Source of the DNA: Maniola hyperantus
Lineage: Eukaryota > Arthropoda > Insecta > Lepidoptera > Nymphalidae
Assembly: GCF_902806685.2 (NCBI RefSeq)
Contig: NC_048539.1
Coordinates: forward strand, 7,824,501-7,888,500
Direction of reading: 5' to 3'
Length of the DNA stretch: 64,000 nucleotides
A program made the position numbers and the translations under genes. The notes beneath the pieces were generated by a model, which worked only from the letters and a program-made list of their open reading frames with translations, was not told where the DNA came from and did no database searches. This document shows positions 1 through 11,213 of this stretch, one piece after another (position 1 is the first letter of the stretch; every line of letters begins with the position of its first letter).

Positions 1-270
1 GTTTTTCCTAAATGAGATCGTTTGAGGGCAAACGGCTTAGCGTAAGCGCGGGATAATTTGTGAGAACGATGAGAAATCTTACGTCATTTCGGACGTCTAA
101 CGAACTCAGTCTACTGTATAAAAACCGAGCTCTTTGGTGGATCGAGTCGGGAGATATGATTTGGCTTTATCGATATTATTTGGTGTCGATAATTTATTAT
201 GTTAAGATGAAATATGATGATTGTAATGTCTCTTTTGGAAAGGCTGGCTCATTCACCCAAAAAAAATTTC

Positions 271-634
271 ATCGTCATAATCATCACTCTCATCCATCGC
301 CGAGGGCGGCTCAATACCTACTGAGTACCTACGGATCTTCTATCAGTATGAGAAAGGCTTAGGCCATAGTCCATCACACTAACTAAGTGTAGATTAACAT
401 ACCTACTTCACACACCACTGAAAAAATTATGGAGAACTCTCAGGCATGCAGGTTTCCTCGTGATGTTTTCCTTCACCGTTAAAGCAAGTGATATTTAACT
501 GCCTAAAACGGTACATTACTCCGAAAAATCATAGATCACGCATCTATGATTTTTCGGAGTAATGTACCTTGGATCAAACCCCGGACCCCGAAATAGATAT
601 CTGAAGTCATGACCACTAAGCTATCACAGCTTCA
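271..634 (-). repeat. SINE family 1 (tRNA-headed), reverse copy interrupted by a perfect hairpin
   Basis: Read on the minus strand this matches the SINE copies at 32564 and 52516: tRNA-like head (box-B remnant near 575-590), a central block around the cggag-ttatgtg and aaaacatcgtgagg motifs, and an (ATG)-rich tail near 271-300. The copy is diverged and is split in its middle by a 27-bp perfect inverted repeat (510-536 and 542-568). Confidence 0.7.
510..568. repeat. Perfect 27-bp hairpin inside the SINE
   Basis: Bases 510-536 are the exact reverse complement of 542-568, separated by 5 nt (cacgc). Both arms contain the SINE word that includes ttttcggagt, so this is a snap-back duplication of SINE sequence and not an independent element. 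Confidence 0.9.
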
Positions 635-1360
635 AAATTTTTGGGGGATTTCAAATATTAGATAAAGAAGTCATTACATATTTTGTTATATTATATTTTG
701 GTAATGTATAAATTATCACTAAATGAAGCCCAAATTAAAATGAACCGACAATACCTAATATTAAATTTCAATTGCATTTGAAATTATTGGTATTTGGTAA
801 TTTTCCTAGTTATTTTTTGGTTTTGAAACTACAGATAAAATATATAGGTAGGTACAAATGTACAAAAAATCGAAGTCTATCTGAATTATACCCTTACATA
901 TTATTAATTATCCGATAAGAGTGAGAATGTGCGGTTTTATCCGAATATAATAAATGTTTTCCTAAGCACATTATTTATTGTACCGTACCCACCTACTTAC
1001 AACATTTTTTATTGTGTGGACGTTAATAAGAATCCGTTCCTCAAACCTTTGTTGACCAGTCTTGTGTTCCTTTCAAAATTATACAGAAGGTTCATATCGA
1101 TCATTCTTTTATGTGTTATGAATACTTTTAATCTTTACTTATTCCTAACTACTCTTTTTTTCATTGATTAATGATGGTTTATTGTTTAGAAGTTTCTATT
1201 TTATACAATTAAAGGTACAAACCTATTCATTGCAAAGCTGCCTCTTTATTTAAGAGTCCTTAGCATAGTATTTTTGGAGCATGTTGTCGGTGAAAAACGA
1301 AAATATGAAATATTTGAGTAGGTATATAATATATATAATATACATACTTTTAAAATTATA
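635..1360. other. AT-rich intergenic stretch, nothing recognised
   Basis: No coding signal, repeat family or RNA gene recognised. Short open frames here have no domain-like composition. Confidence 0.6.
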
Positions 1361-1624
1361 GTCATCTAAGGAATGATTTATGCCAACACGTGGCGGGCAC
1401 AAGCCGTGCCACGTACGAGGCATGGATTAAAAACATCACGAACATTTTATATGAAGCATTTTATGCTTCACCGGCACCGTGCCGTGTCCGTGCACGGACG
1501 TCACAAAGCATGACTACTTCATATAAAATGTTCGTGATGTTTTGAATCTGTGCCTCGTCCGCGCCTCCTGCGCGGCACAATCCACGTCCGCCACGTGTTG
1601 ATATAAATCATCCCTTATCCTGAC
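1361..1624. mobile_element. MITE with ~105-bp terminal inverted repeats and TA target duplication
   Basis: The ends are imperfect inverted repeats: the left end begins gtca, then gatttatgccaacacgtgg; the right end carries the reverse complement and finishes tgac. Similarity extends inward about 105 bp to aacattttatatgaag. TA dinucleotides flank both ends (1359-1360 and 1625-1626), as expected for a Tc1/mariner-type non-autonomous element. The centre holds further small palindromes (gaagcattttatgcttc and a gtccgtgcacggac core). No coding capacity. Confidence 0.8.
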
Positions 1625-2134
1625 TAATATTTCTCTTGCTTGCGCTTTTAACTACAGGACTCCTAACAGTAGGAGTGAAAATAGAGCAAGGATAGGATTT
1701 GAAATTTAAGGTTACCAGTTCGTCTCGTGAATACCTATACCTGATGCTGAATTTTGTATTTTTGGATTTAGTTCAACTGGATGATTAAATTAGATCACAT
1801 GTGTATCACTATTTTACAATAAAAAGAACACTTAGCAGAATTTATCTAAAACTTTTGCAATAAATCTATACCTAAGTTACCCTACGAGTAGCTCTTGGGT
1901 CCGCCAGTTCGCAGGTTAAATAGCTGCAATAAATTGTACTAGATAAGCCTGCTAAAGCGAATAAAGTTTGCCTCCTCGGGTCAGTTGAGGCATCGAAACG
2001 AACAACCATGAAAATTGATGAGATGAATCCTTGAAGATTTATTATTATGGAATTATAATTTCCTATTACTTGGTTTGATAGATTAGATAAGTGCCTATTG
2101 GTTACATACAGTCAACAGTGACCGCCGTTTAAAA

Positions 2135-2347
2135 TCGATACTAATATTATAAATGTGAAAGTGTGTCTGTCTGTCTGCTAGCTTTTCACGGCTCAGCCGT
2201 TAAACCGATTTTGGCGAAATTTGGAACAGAGATAGCTTGCATCCCGGGGAAGGACAAAGAGTACTTTTTATCCCGGAAAATTGAAGAGTTCCCACAGGAT
2301 TTTTAAAAACCTAAATCCACGCGTACGAAGTCGCGGGCATCAGCTAG
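2135..2347 (+). mobile_element. Helitron-like non-autonomous element, family B
   Basis: Starts TC after an A, ends CTAG before a T. Contains the CTGT microsatellite, the block attttggcgaaatttgga, and near the 3' end a short hairpin related to gcggacgaagtcgc. TC start, CTRR end, subterminal hairpin and insertion between A and T are Helitron hallmarks. From memory this resembles Lep1-type lepidopteran elements; some authors class similar repeats as SINEs. Confidence 0.7.
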
Positions 2348-2392
2348 TATAATATATTCGGTATTTAAAATGGCCATTTTAAATATAGAGTA

Positions 2393-2571
2393 CTAGATGA
2401 TGCCCGAGGCTGGGAATTCTTTAATTTCCGAGACTCAAAGTGACCTATGTCCGTTCCTACGATGTATGGTATCTTTGTACAAAATTTCGTTAAAATCGGT
2501 TGAACGGATGGGCCCTGAAAAGCTAGCAGATAGACAGACGCACACTTTCGCATTTATAATATTAGGATGGA
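2393..2571 (-). mobile_element. Helitron-like family B, internally deleted
   Basis: On the minus strand it starts TCCATCCTAATATTAT and ends CTAG, with flanking A and T at 2392 and 2572. The subterminal hairpin region has been lost. It lies head to head with the copy ending at 2347. Confidence 0.65.
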
Positions 2572-2755
2572 TTTAATATGTTTTAGAGATTTTTTACAAA
2601 ATTGCATTAAATGAGTCTTCTAGAGTCGTAAATTTCTATGATGGATGATAATAGATAAATATGATGTCCCCTCACTGTATAGGTCGCTTTTTATCGTTAT
2701 ACAGGGCGACAGTTACCACCTTACTTCCCAGATTTTCCTTAATTGACTAATATTA

Positions 2756-3005
2756 ATGTCATAGAGTGTCTCTAACTCTCTGTCTGCTACGTTATCACGC
2801 CACATCGGTGTAACAGATAGGCTACTTTTTGTCCCGGAAAATCAAAGAGATCCCATGGGATTTTTAAAAAAACCTAAATGCACGAGGATGCAGTCGTGCA
2901 TATCATCTATCTGGTACAGAGATAGCTTGCATCCTGGAAAATTTTGATCCCGAAAAAGCCACTGTTCCCGCATAACTAAAAAAACCCATATCCAAGCGGA
3001 CAAAG
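2756..3005 (+). repeat. Degenerate family B fragments
   Basis: Recognisable blocks (gtcccggaaaatcaaagag, then ttttaaaaaaacctaaatgc) are partly repeated, suggesting two overlapping decayed copies. Confidence 0.5.
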
Positions 3006-4411
3006 GAAAAATACTCAGTTTTAAACTTTAGTTATGTGCCATTTAGTGTGTAGGCATGCTGCAGATTTCCATAAGCGCGGCGCTAGTCATAATCATACCT
3101 TATTATATTATATCCGAAGTCAAATTATTGATGGGATAATACCTATAGGTACCTATGCCTATTATTTTGGCTAGAATTATAATCTAGTCTTTTCCAATCC
3201 AGGCTAGATGCCTTATTTCTTATTCCTGTCTAATAATAATAACCTATTAAGTTCAACCTTTCGAATAGTAGTACACTCCTCGAACCTGATATTATAGTAG
3301 TCTTGTTCATTCTTAACTTATCAGAGAATTAATCTGCGTGTAAAATCTTCAGTCTGTGAAACATTCTATATTAAGTACCTACGTTCAATTTATTATGGCT
3401 TTTAAAGCAGCACATTCACCCAAAAACTAGTCCCATACTAAAAAAAAAAACATCCGTCTGAAACTCTGAGCTTAAAACGTGCGGGCGAATGAAGGTCCGC
3501 ATGAATTTAGATTTTTTTTTAACCCGAAGATTGGGGAAATTATAAATAATATCTATCCCGGCTGTACTCACGTGTCTAGTCGACGTTAGCCCGACTAGTT
3601 TCGAACCCATCCGGGGTCCTTTTTCAAGGGAGTCAGTTCGCGCACGCGCCGCGGCTGTGAGTGTGGAAATCACTCACGGTAGTTTAAACGCTAAATTGGG
3701 GAAATTCTTTGTTTTCCCGGGATAAAGGTATCCTATCTGCATCTCCAGCTTTCAAGCTACATCTGTGCCTTTTGGTTAGATTGATTCTTGGTTGACCCGT
3801 GCAAATATACTTAATGGATAGACAAACCGAGATACAGATACACATTCGCCAAAATTTCATACGTTTTGCGTCATGAGATTTACTATTTTATATAGGTACA
3901 AGAATTAGGTAGAGTAATTCTTGTAATCTTGTAATCTACTTTAATGAATAATTAATTAAAGTATAGGATTTTAATAAATAATTTTAACAAAATAGTATCA
4001 GAAACAAAGTCATTACACGTATGCTGGCTTTCGCAACTTTGTCGCATTGGAAATTAGATAGCTGGGGGTCAAACTAGAAATGTACCTATAGAGTTAAAAA
4101 ATCAGAATTTAGGTAGACATGACAATTTCGTTAGTACATATTTTGTTTTACTATACTATTAGTAAGTACTCGTAAGTATATAATTTCATAAAAACGTCGT
4201 GCACGTCGCACATATCTAGTTATACTTAATATAATAGTTTACTTACCATTTTAAATAATATCAAAACAACAACTTGAGTTGCAACGAAATGGTTCTGAAA
4301 CAATACAAAAAGTTTATTAGATGTTTTGTTTGTATTACATTCATACCTACCTAGCTGCTATAATGGCTAGCGTAGTTTTTGAAATCAGTAGTCTATAAAT
4401 AAACCTCGTTC
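3006..4411. other. Intergenic DNA with a decayed family B remnant
   Basis: About 3700-3850 is a weak reverse family B match (cccgggataaagg, then gatagacaaaccgag). The rest is AT-rich without recognised features. Confidence 0.45.
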
Positions 4412-4413
4412 TA

Positions 4414-4584
4414 TAAGTCCCGCAAATTGCTAATGCGCGTTGGCGCCACTAGACAGAAGTTTCGAGCTGATGGTATATCTTTACCATCGATTTTTACTTA
4501 AATATACGTCAAATGGCGTCAAAATGACGTCATTTCGATGTCAATGAGACATGGTTCCGGCGCTATAGCAATTTGTGGGACTTA
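4414..4584. mobile_element. MITE, TA-flanked, TIR taagtcccgcaaattgct
   Basis: The left end taagtcccgcaaattgct is mirrored on the right by agcaatttgtgggactta with one mismatch. TA lies immediately outside each end (4412-4413, 4585-4586). The interior includes a small aaatgacgtcattt palindrome. 171 bp, no coding capacity. Confidence 0.75.
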
Positions 4585-5076
4585 TACCTGTGCTAGGGTG
4601 TATAACTGTATATCATATCAGTTCAGTTTGACTGTCACTTTTATACAGCTCTTGTTTGTTGTCAACTATGCAGTACAGAATTTAAAGGAAGTGATAGATG
4701 ACCTAATTTCGGTATCTGGAATACTAGAACACCGAATACGTTCTGTAGGTACAATATTTTTTCATTTTCCTTTTTTGGCCTGAATAATTTTTTCTGTTTA
4801 TGCTGTTTTCAGTTATTACAAATCTAAGCTTTTAGATGTCCTCCCAGGAGAAGTGGTGAGTGCTGCCGTGGTTTAAATTGACCCGTTTCAATTCTCCGCA
4901 AGGTTAATTTGGTCGTTGTGTCACAGGGGTGGAATTTCTTAGTGGATATTTACTCTTTTCAAAGAACACACCCTTCAAATGTCATGTCTCTAGGTCCTAA
5001 GGTTAAAGCTGTGCGTAGATTTATACTAAGTCAGTCAGTCAGTCAGGACTTTGAATTTTACATACTTATATACAGA

Positions 5077-5302
5077 CTAGCTTATGCTCGCGACTTCGTC
5101 CGCGTGGACTACACAAATTTAAAACCCCTATTTCACCCCCTTAGGGGTTGAATTTTCGAAAATCCTTTCTTAGGATGCCTGCGTCATATTAGCTATCTGA
5201 ATGCCAAATTTCAGCCCGATCCGTCCAGTAGTTTGAGCAGTACGTCGATAGATCAGTCAGTCAGTCAGTCAGTCAGTCACCTTTTCCTTTTATATATTTA
5301 GA
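5077..5302 (-). mobile_element. Helitron-like element, family A
   Basis: The reverse strand begins TC (TCTAAATATATAAAAGG), continues with a (CTGA)n microsatellite and ends CTAG, with A and T flanks at 5076 and 5303. The subterminal hairpin cgcggacgaagtcgcg precedes the terminal CTAG. Full-length copy. Family A and family B share only this 3' end. Confidence 0.75.
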
Positions 5303-6024
5303 TTGTGTGAGCACAAAATAAATGATTTAAATTTTTAATGAATGTCACGTTTCATCCGCGATTTTCCTTATTGTTTTAAGTTGAACAATTAAATTTTATT
5401 CCAAAATAATTGCTTACGCTGACAATAAATGAACCTATCATCTACCTATCTACCTACCTATAAATCTACCTATACACACTAAGTATAGGTAGATTTAATA
5501 AGTATTTCATCTAAATAACTCGTACATTTGTAACTTCCTTCTGACGGAACATTCTTCTTCATTTGGACGGCGTATATTTTTTGTAAATATAATTTTTTTA
5601 GTGATAAGTTTTTCTGTATGTATATACTATGTATAGTTTTTTTTTTGTTGTATTGACCTGTAAATTTATACTTCCTTCTTAGCATTATTTATATGCCACT
5701 ATATTACAGTTCACTCGATACCAATACATGTAATTGTAGAGGCTAGACAGAAGCAAGAATAATAATAACATTTGTAAAGGCATATCAATCTAATAAAATA
5801 AAAAAAGAAGTGTTTTTAATTGGCTCTATAAAAAGTTTGTAGGGTAGAGCTAAAGAGACAAGATCATATTTACAAAACTATTAATTAAACAATCATGTTG
5901 ATTGACTATAAGCACCTTTCTAAATTTGGATGCAAGTGCTTAACAATCAAGTAGGTAGTTAGCAGTGAATTCAATCAAACGGGATGCATTCTCGTTCATG
6001 ATTACAGTTCAATTTGGCCGAATA
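5303..6024. other. AT-rich intergenic stretch
   Basis: Contains runs of TACCTA words near 5440-5500 that form an imperfect palindrome. No gene recognised. Confidence 0.5.

Positions 6025-6090
<66 letters not shown>
6025..6090. repeat. (TAG)22 microsatellite
   Basis: 66 nt of uninterrupted TAG trinucleotide, visible directly. Confidence 0.98.
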
Positions 6091-6323
6091 ACTTTGCAGG
6101 TAATTGAATCGAATCAGCTGCCACTGCCATCTCGCCTCTTTATTCAGTCAAGTTACTTTAGCAACTAAATTGAACTTTTCCGCGGCTAAATAACTTTTCG
6201 GTAACTATATCGGTCTGAATCGTGAGGGTCTGTAGGCGAAGAAGTGCTTGATAAAAGTCTTCGCTTGTATATGGCTACAGTAGATTACAAGTTATCTTTT
6301 TTAAAATTTCAACTTATGTAATA

Positions 6324-6546
6324 CTAGCTTATTCCCGCGACTTTGTACGCATGGACGACACAAATTTCAAACCTCTATTTTATCTCATTATGGTTTGAAT
6401 TTTCAAAAATCCTTTCTTAGCAGATGTCTACGTATTAATAGCTATCTGCATGCCAAATTTCAGCCCGATCCGTCCATTAGTTTAAGCTGTGCAGTGTGCG
6501 TTGATAGATCAGCCAGTCAGTCAGTATTTCCTTTTATACATGTAGA
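6324..6546 (-). mobile_element. Helitron-like family A, full length
   Basis: CTAG at 6324-6327 and GA at the other end (reverse of TC), flanked by A and T. Diverged in the hairpin and in the CTGA tract but co-linear with the copies at 5077 and 39875. Confidence 0.7.
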
Positions 6547-6632
6547 TTTACTAGGTAGGTACTTTAAATGATAATAATTTAGCTGAAATTTCTATTTATT
6601 TAATTTACATCTTAGTAAATGTAAAGGGGTCC

Positions 6633-6790
6633 CAGGGTGCTGGAATTGCGACCTCTCATCGGAAAGCGCAACGTTGAAAGACCCCCAATTAGATAGACGG
6701 ATGACATCAGACAAATCGCATGGAACCGCTGGATTCAGGCGGCGCAAGACCGTGGCGTGCAGAAGTCCCTACAAGAGACCTATGTCAACC
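6633..6790 (+). pseudogene. RTE LINE 3' coding fragment
   Basis: The conceptual translation in shifting frames resembles the RTE C-terminal tail (G-P-x-V-L-E-x-R-P, then W-x-D-D-I-R and AAQDR), which follows reverse transcriptase. The same bases occur in inverse orientation at 8617-8923. Frameshifted and truncated at both ends. Confidence 0.6.
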
Positions 6791-7074
6791 TATGTTTCTA
6801 GCTTTTATCAAACCTCCTAGCAATTTCCCGCGGGCTCTTTGCACTGTTGTTCACACTATCACACTAATGCTGTTACGAGCATAATATATGAGTCACCTCG
6901 TTTCCAAAACGTTTACAAAGTTTTATTGTATGTAAATTGGATTTTTTAAAGGTTATGAAGCGGATCAAACTTGCTCACTGCTTGCTTACTTTAGACAAAG
7001 TTAGGGTATGAAATTGATTTGTTATTGAACTTAATATTGAAGTTCTTGAAAGTTATTTGTGTAAAAATTACGAA

Positions 7075-7180
7075 TAAGCCATCCCCGGGATGTAAGCTAC
7101 GCGTACCTTGTGCCCATCAGTATCGATTAAACCACCCAGACAGACAGACACATTTCGCACATAGTCGTATCACTGCTTTC
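7075..7180 (-). repeat. Family B fragment
   Basis: The words tccccgggatgtaagct and cagacagacagacac mark the 5' half of a reverse family B element, directly abutting the next copy. Confidence 0.5.
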
Positions 7181-7186
7181 GCTTTT

Positions 7187-7446
7187 ATGCCCGCGACTTC
7201 GTCCGCGTGGATTTAGATTTTTTAAAAATCTCGTGGAAACTCTTTGATTTTCCGGTATCAAAATTAGCCTTACCAACACAGTTAGCTTATATCCTGGAGA
7301 ATGACATTCTCCGGGATATAAGCTAACTCTGTACCAAATTTCATCAAAATCAGTTTAACTGTTGGGCCGTGAAAAGCTAGCAGACAGACCCTACATCAAC
7401 AGACAGACTGACACACTTTCACATTTATAACAAGTATTAGTATGGA
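7187..7446 (-). mobile_element. Helitron-like family B carrying an internal palindrome
   Basis: Read on the minus strand it starts TCCATACTAAT and runs to the gcggacgaagtcgc hairpin; the terminal CTAG is missing. In its middle, 7280-7303 is repeated inverted at 7305-7328 (24 bp, one mismatch, 1-nt spacer), an extra duplicated segment absent from other copies. Confidence 0.65.
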
Positions 7447-8317
7447 TGGATTATAAAAGTGAAAGCACTAATATTATTAGTAGGTATGGATGAATGGAGG
7501 TAGGGATTTACATACCAATAATCCATTTATATCTAAAATCCTGCTAAAAGTGATAGGTACTGTAAAAACCCCTGCATTAAAACGGTCAAATAGGTTTTGA
7601 CATGACCTACATGGTACTAAGCATACACAGGTATTGTGTTGTAAGGATAAGAAATTTGTATAATATTTAATACAAATATCTTATCTCCAAAGCATAATGT
7701 AAATCAGGACCTAGGTTAATTATATTAAATTTACTGCATTGCAAAATTTCACCGCGCGATTTTTTTCACAGAATTCTGCGAGAAAAATCCGCGGTGTGAA
7801 TATTTTCAGTGCGGGCTTACCTTTAGGCTTCCACTAATTAATTTTCTAACCACGCAACATTGTCCATGGTACATGGTCAACTACATGTTATTGTAGGCGA
7901 TTGTTTGCAGGTTATTATAGGTGAAACATGATTATCTATGAGAATAATGGTTTCCTGGGATGGTTAACAATATTACAGCAACTGAATGCCGTAGGTACGT
8001 GTCAGGAATAGTGGCATAACTAATATCTGTCATGGGCCAAAACACATAAGATACATTTACTATCGGCGCTTGTTTTAGCGATTTTTTCACTGCATCGCGT
8101 TTTGGCAATATTTAACGTTTCAACGTGGTAACAAAATATTTGTTAGAAATCCAAAGTATGTGTGCCCGATTTTGATGATCCAAACGAGTCTAAATTAACA
8201 TAAATATCATTATAAATCTCCCACAAGATTCAAGAATACCCAAACCGTAGTTATATTTACCTTTTTTTGCTATCGTGATACTTGGGTCAAGTTTTATCGA
8301 GATAGTCAGCTTCTGAT
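7447..8317. other. Intergenic, nothing recognised
   Basis: AT-rich, no convincing open frame or repeat family. Confidence 0.5.
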
Positions 8318-8520
8318 TAGACTTCTTCTTCTTGTTCCTAACCTTATCCCACGCTACGTGGGGTCGGCACAACATGTCTTCTTCTTCCACTCATTCCTGT
8401 CATTCGTCAACGTATTATCCACCTCTTTTTCACGCATATCCTCTTTCACGCAATCCATCCACATTTTCTTTGGTCGTCCTCTCCTCTTTTTTCCTTCCAC
8501 ATGCATACTTAACATTCTTA
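8318..8520 (-). repeat. LINE-derived fragment
   Basis: The minus strand encodes, with stops, a fragment of the type GRPRKRW...CVKER found at the 3' end of lepidopteran RTE-like LINEs (box tttggtcgtcctctcc on the plus strand). Highly decayed. Confidence 0.4.
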
Positions 8521-8603
8521 TTGTATATTATATTTTGATCAAAATTAGAGCAGTGTCTAACATTTGACTCTATGATCGGGCTAGTAGGTAGGTACTTATT
8601 GCG

Positions 8604-8613
8604 TGACTCATAT

Positions 8614-8646
<33 letters not shown>

Positions 8647-8936
8647 AATCATCATCATCAACCAATAGACGTCCACTGCTGGACATAGGTCTCTTGTAGG
8701 GACTTCCACACGCCACGGTCTTGCGCCGCCTGGATCCAGCTCGGCTCCCTGCGACTCGTCTGATATCGTCCGTCCACCTAGTGTAGGTTCTTCCAACGCT
8801 GCGTCTTCCGGTGCGAGGTCGCCATTCCAGCACCTTGGGACCCCAACGTCTATCGGTTGTACGAACTATGTGCCCTGCCCATTGCCACTTCAGCTTCGCA
8901 AGCCGTTGAGCTATGTCGTATGTTGACTCATATAAT
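8604..8936 (-). mobile_element. 5'-truncated RTE LINE with 13-bp target-site duplication
   Basis: The body is 8617-8923. It is bounded by perfect direct repeats tgactcatataat at 8604-8616 and 8924-8936. The minus strand encodes an RTE C-terminal tail (AKLKWQWAGHIVR, VLEWRPRTGRRS, RWTDDIRRVAGSR), then a one-base frameshift, the rest of the tail in another frame, and an (ATG)n 3' end. The 13-bp duplication and 3' microsatellite show insertion by target-primed reverse transcription. Dead copy. Confidence 0.85.
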
Positions 8937-9930
8937 AAAAACAAATATTAATTATAATTGACAAAATATTAGTATTACAATAACGTTGTAGCATATTATG
9001 CTTACCTACAACTTAGTGATTCCAATTCACAATTCTTTGGTAAAGACACCTGTAATGTACTATCGAGGTATGATGAGGATGCGTTCCACAATAAAACGGA
9101 TATTTTACTAAATATTTTATACATATCTTTCCTTACCACCCACACAGTTTTATACAAACGATGTACACTTGTAAATTTTATACGAAGCTTTTGTCAAGTT
9201 GCATCCAACGAGTTATTTTTTCTCATAAATCACTTTGTATTCAGTGTTCACGTCGCGTCGGCGAAACGTCGCGTTTTGTTATATTCTGCATGCAAATGTT
9301 GAGATTATATACTATTTAATTTCTATGAGTATTATATTATTATTTATCTAGCTATTACTATTTATCTATGTTCAGTAATCAAAAACTAAAATTACTTACT
9401 AAACTAAAAATCTTATTTTATTTATAAAAAAACTTCACAGGAGTTTTGATTCAATGGCGACTTTACGACTTAGAATATGGGTGTAAGAATACGACAAATT
9501 AAATAATACTACGATAATAATGCGATAAATTAAAATTTGACAAAATGTGAATTCAACGCAGATCAACTGGCAGGTCTATATGTGTAGACTGTAGTATGCC
9601 ATAATCAGGCAATGCAATCATAACCAGAATCCCAACTTTCAGATTTTATCAAACTCCTCCTCGACATAACGACACTCTCGGAACACAAGGTGTTAGTAGG
9701 TTTTTAATGTGCCATTATTTTATTTAAATATATAAATCAAAACTATATTATATACATAGGAATATTCACAGTATAATGATGCTTGATTAATAATGCATCA
9801 GTCGCATAATTAACGCAATTTCAAAGAGGTACCAATCTCCCGATCAAAGGGAAATGTTAGGCATGACCCAATTCAGGCTTTTAGGACCTAGATCGCTGAA
9901 GCATGGCATAATTATTCCTTACTTTACTTG
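8937..9930. other. Intergenic, nothing recognised
   Basis: AT-rich with no gene or repeat identified. Confidence 0.5.
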
Positions 9931-10145
9931 TCTAAATATATAAAAGGAAAAAGTGACTGACTGACTGATCTATCAACGCACAGCTCAAACTACTGGACGG
10001 ATCGGGCTGAAATTTGGCATACAGATAGCTATTATGACGTAGGCATCCGCTAAGATTTTTTTTTGAAAATTCAACCCCTAAGGGGGTGAAATAGGGGTTA
10101 GAAGTTTGTGTAGTCCACGCGGACGAAGTCGCGAGCGTAAGCTAG
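9931..10145 (+). mobile_element. Helitron-like family A, full length
   Basis: Begins TCTAAATATATAAAAGG, has (CTGA)3, then tggcatacagatagctatta, ends with cgcggacgaagtcgcg and CTAG followed by T. Confidence 0.75.
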
Positions 10146-10221
10146 TAAATTATATATTTAATTTTACAATTTAATCACCAACATTAATCTATAACAACAT
10201 ATTTTATAATGTAAGGATCAA

Positions 10222-10505
10222 GAAAGTGGCGATTACCTAATGGTAGACGTCGGCCTTCTTCTAGTGGGAGGTTTGGGGGTTCAATCTCGGCATGCACCTC
10301 TAACTTTTTGGAGTTATGTGCGTTTGAAGCAATTAAGTTGAACTTGTTTAACGGTTAAGGAAAACATCGTGAGAACAAAGCCTGCACGCCTAAGAGTTTT
10401 CCTAAAGGTGTTGAAGTCTGCCAATCAACACTTGGTGGACTATGGCCTAAATCCTTCCCATTCTGAGAGGAGACCTCTGTGCCTGACCTAGTGGGCCGTG
10501 GGTAG
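10222..10505 (+). repeat. SINE family 1, diverged copy
   Basis: The tRNA-like head (box A tacctaatggtag, box B gggttcaatctcgg) is followed by the family core (ggagttatgtgcg, gaaaacatcgtgag) and the ctgagaggagacc block near the 3' end. Confidence 0.7.
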
Positions 10506-10860
10506 TTTTCTTTGTCCTTTTATTATTTTGGTCGTCGATTTTCTGGCTATCTTAAATAAGACAGAGACCGTACCATTAAAATTGTCCATTGGATTGTAAA
10601 ATATAAATAAAATCATAATATAATTATTTACAAACAAAATGAAGGCTTTACAAAGAGGTAGTCCCTCACTAAGAGTTATCTAAATCAAATTATTGAAACA
10701 CATTTAAGGCAAAGTAACGCAATAATTCAAGCACTAAGATTAAAGAGTTATTACTTAATACTTATTAAGGAAAGTTTGATTATGATAGGTGAACTTTCCA
10801 CACAATTGTTCCCAAATTTTACCGATATAACCGCGAAATAAAGTATGAAATAGGTTAGTA

Positions 10861-11003
10861 CGCGACAGGTCGAGATGGCAATCGGGGTGTGGACCCACCC
10901 GCATAGCACCCGCGCTAACCCGGTGCGGGATAGCGCGGGTGACGTGCGGGTATGCGGGGCATCCCCCCGCCTCATACCCCGATTGCCATCTTGACCTGTC
11001 GCG
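10861..11003. mobile_element. CpG-rich MITE, TIR cgcgacaggtcgagatggc
   Basis: The left terminal cgcgacaggtcgagatggc is mirrored at the right end with one mismatch. The interior is GC-rich (cccgcgctaacccgg, gcggggcatcccccc), in contrast to the AT-rich surroundings. TA lies on the left side; the right flank is AA. Two relatives occur at 11063 and 50373. Confidence 0.75.
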
Positions 11004-11062
11004 AACTTGTTTCAGGATTATTTTTCTTTCAAACTTTGCTTATAACTATTACCTAAATAATA

Positions 11063-11191
11063 CAGGTAGAGATGTCCATCGGGGCGGGAACGCACACCCG
11101 TACATCCCCCGCGCTAACGGGTGCTGTGTGGGTTTGCGGGGCGCCTCCCCCCGCCTCATACATACCACGATAGCCATCTCGACCTGTCGCG
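11063..11191. mobile_element. Second CpG-rich MITE copy, TA flanked
   Basis: Same family as 10861-11003, only about 60 bp away, with a decayed left end (caggtagagatg) and intact right end (catctcgacctgtcgcg). TA on both sides. Confidence 0.7.
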
Positions 11192-11213
11192 TATTATACA
11201 TATTATAATATAA

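Noticed and set aside
8608..8944. Two minus-strand frames with Asp- or Met-runs
   Set aside because: They are the RTE tail plus its (ATG)n microsatellite read in different frames.
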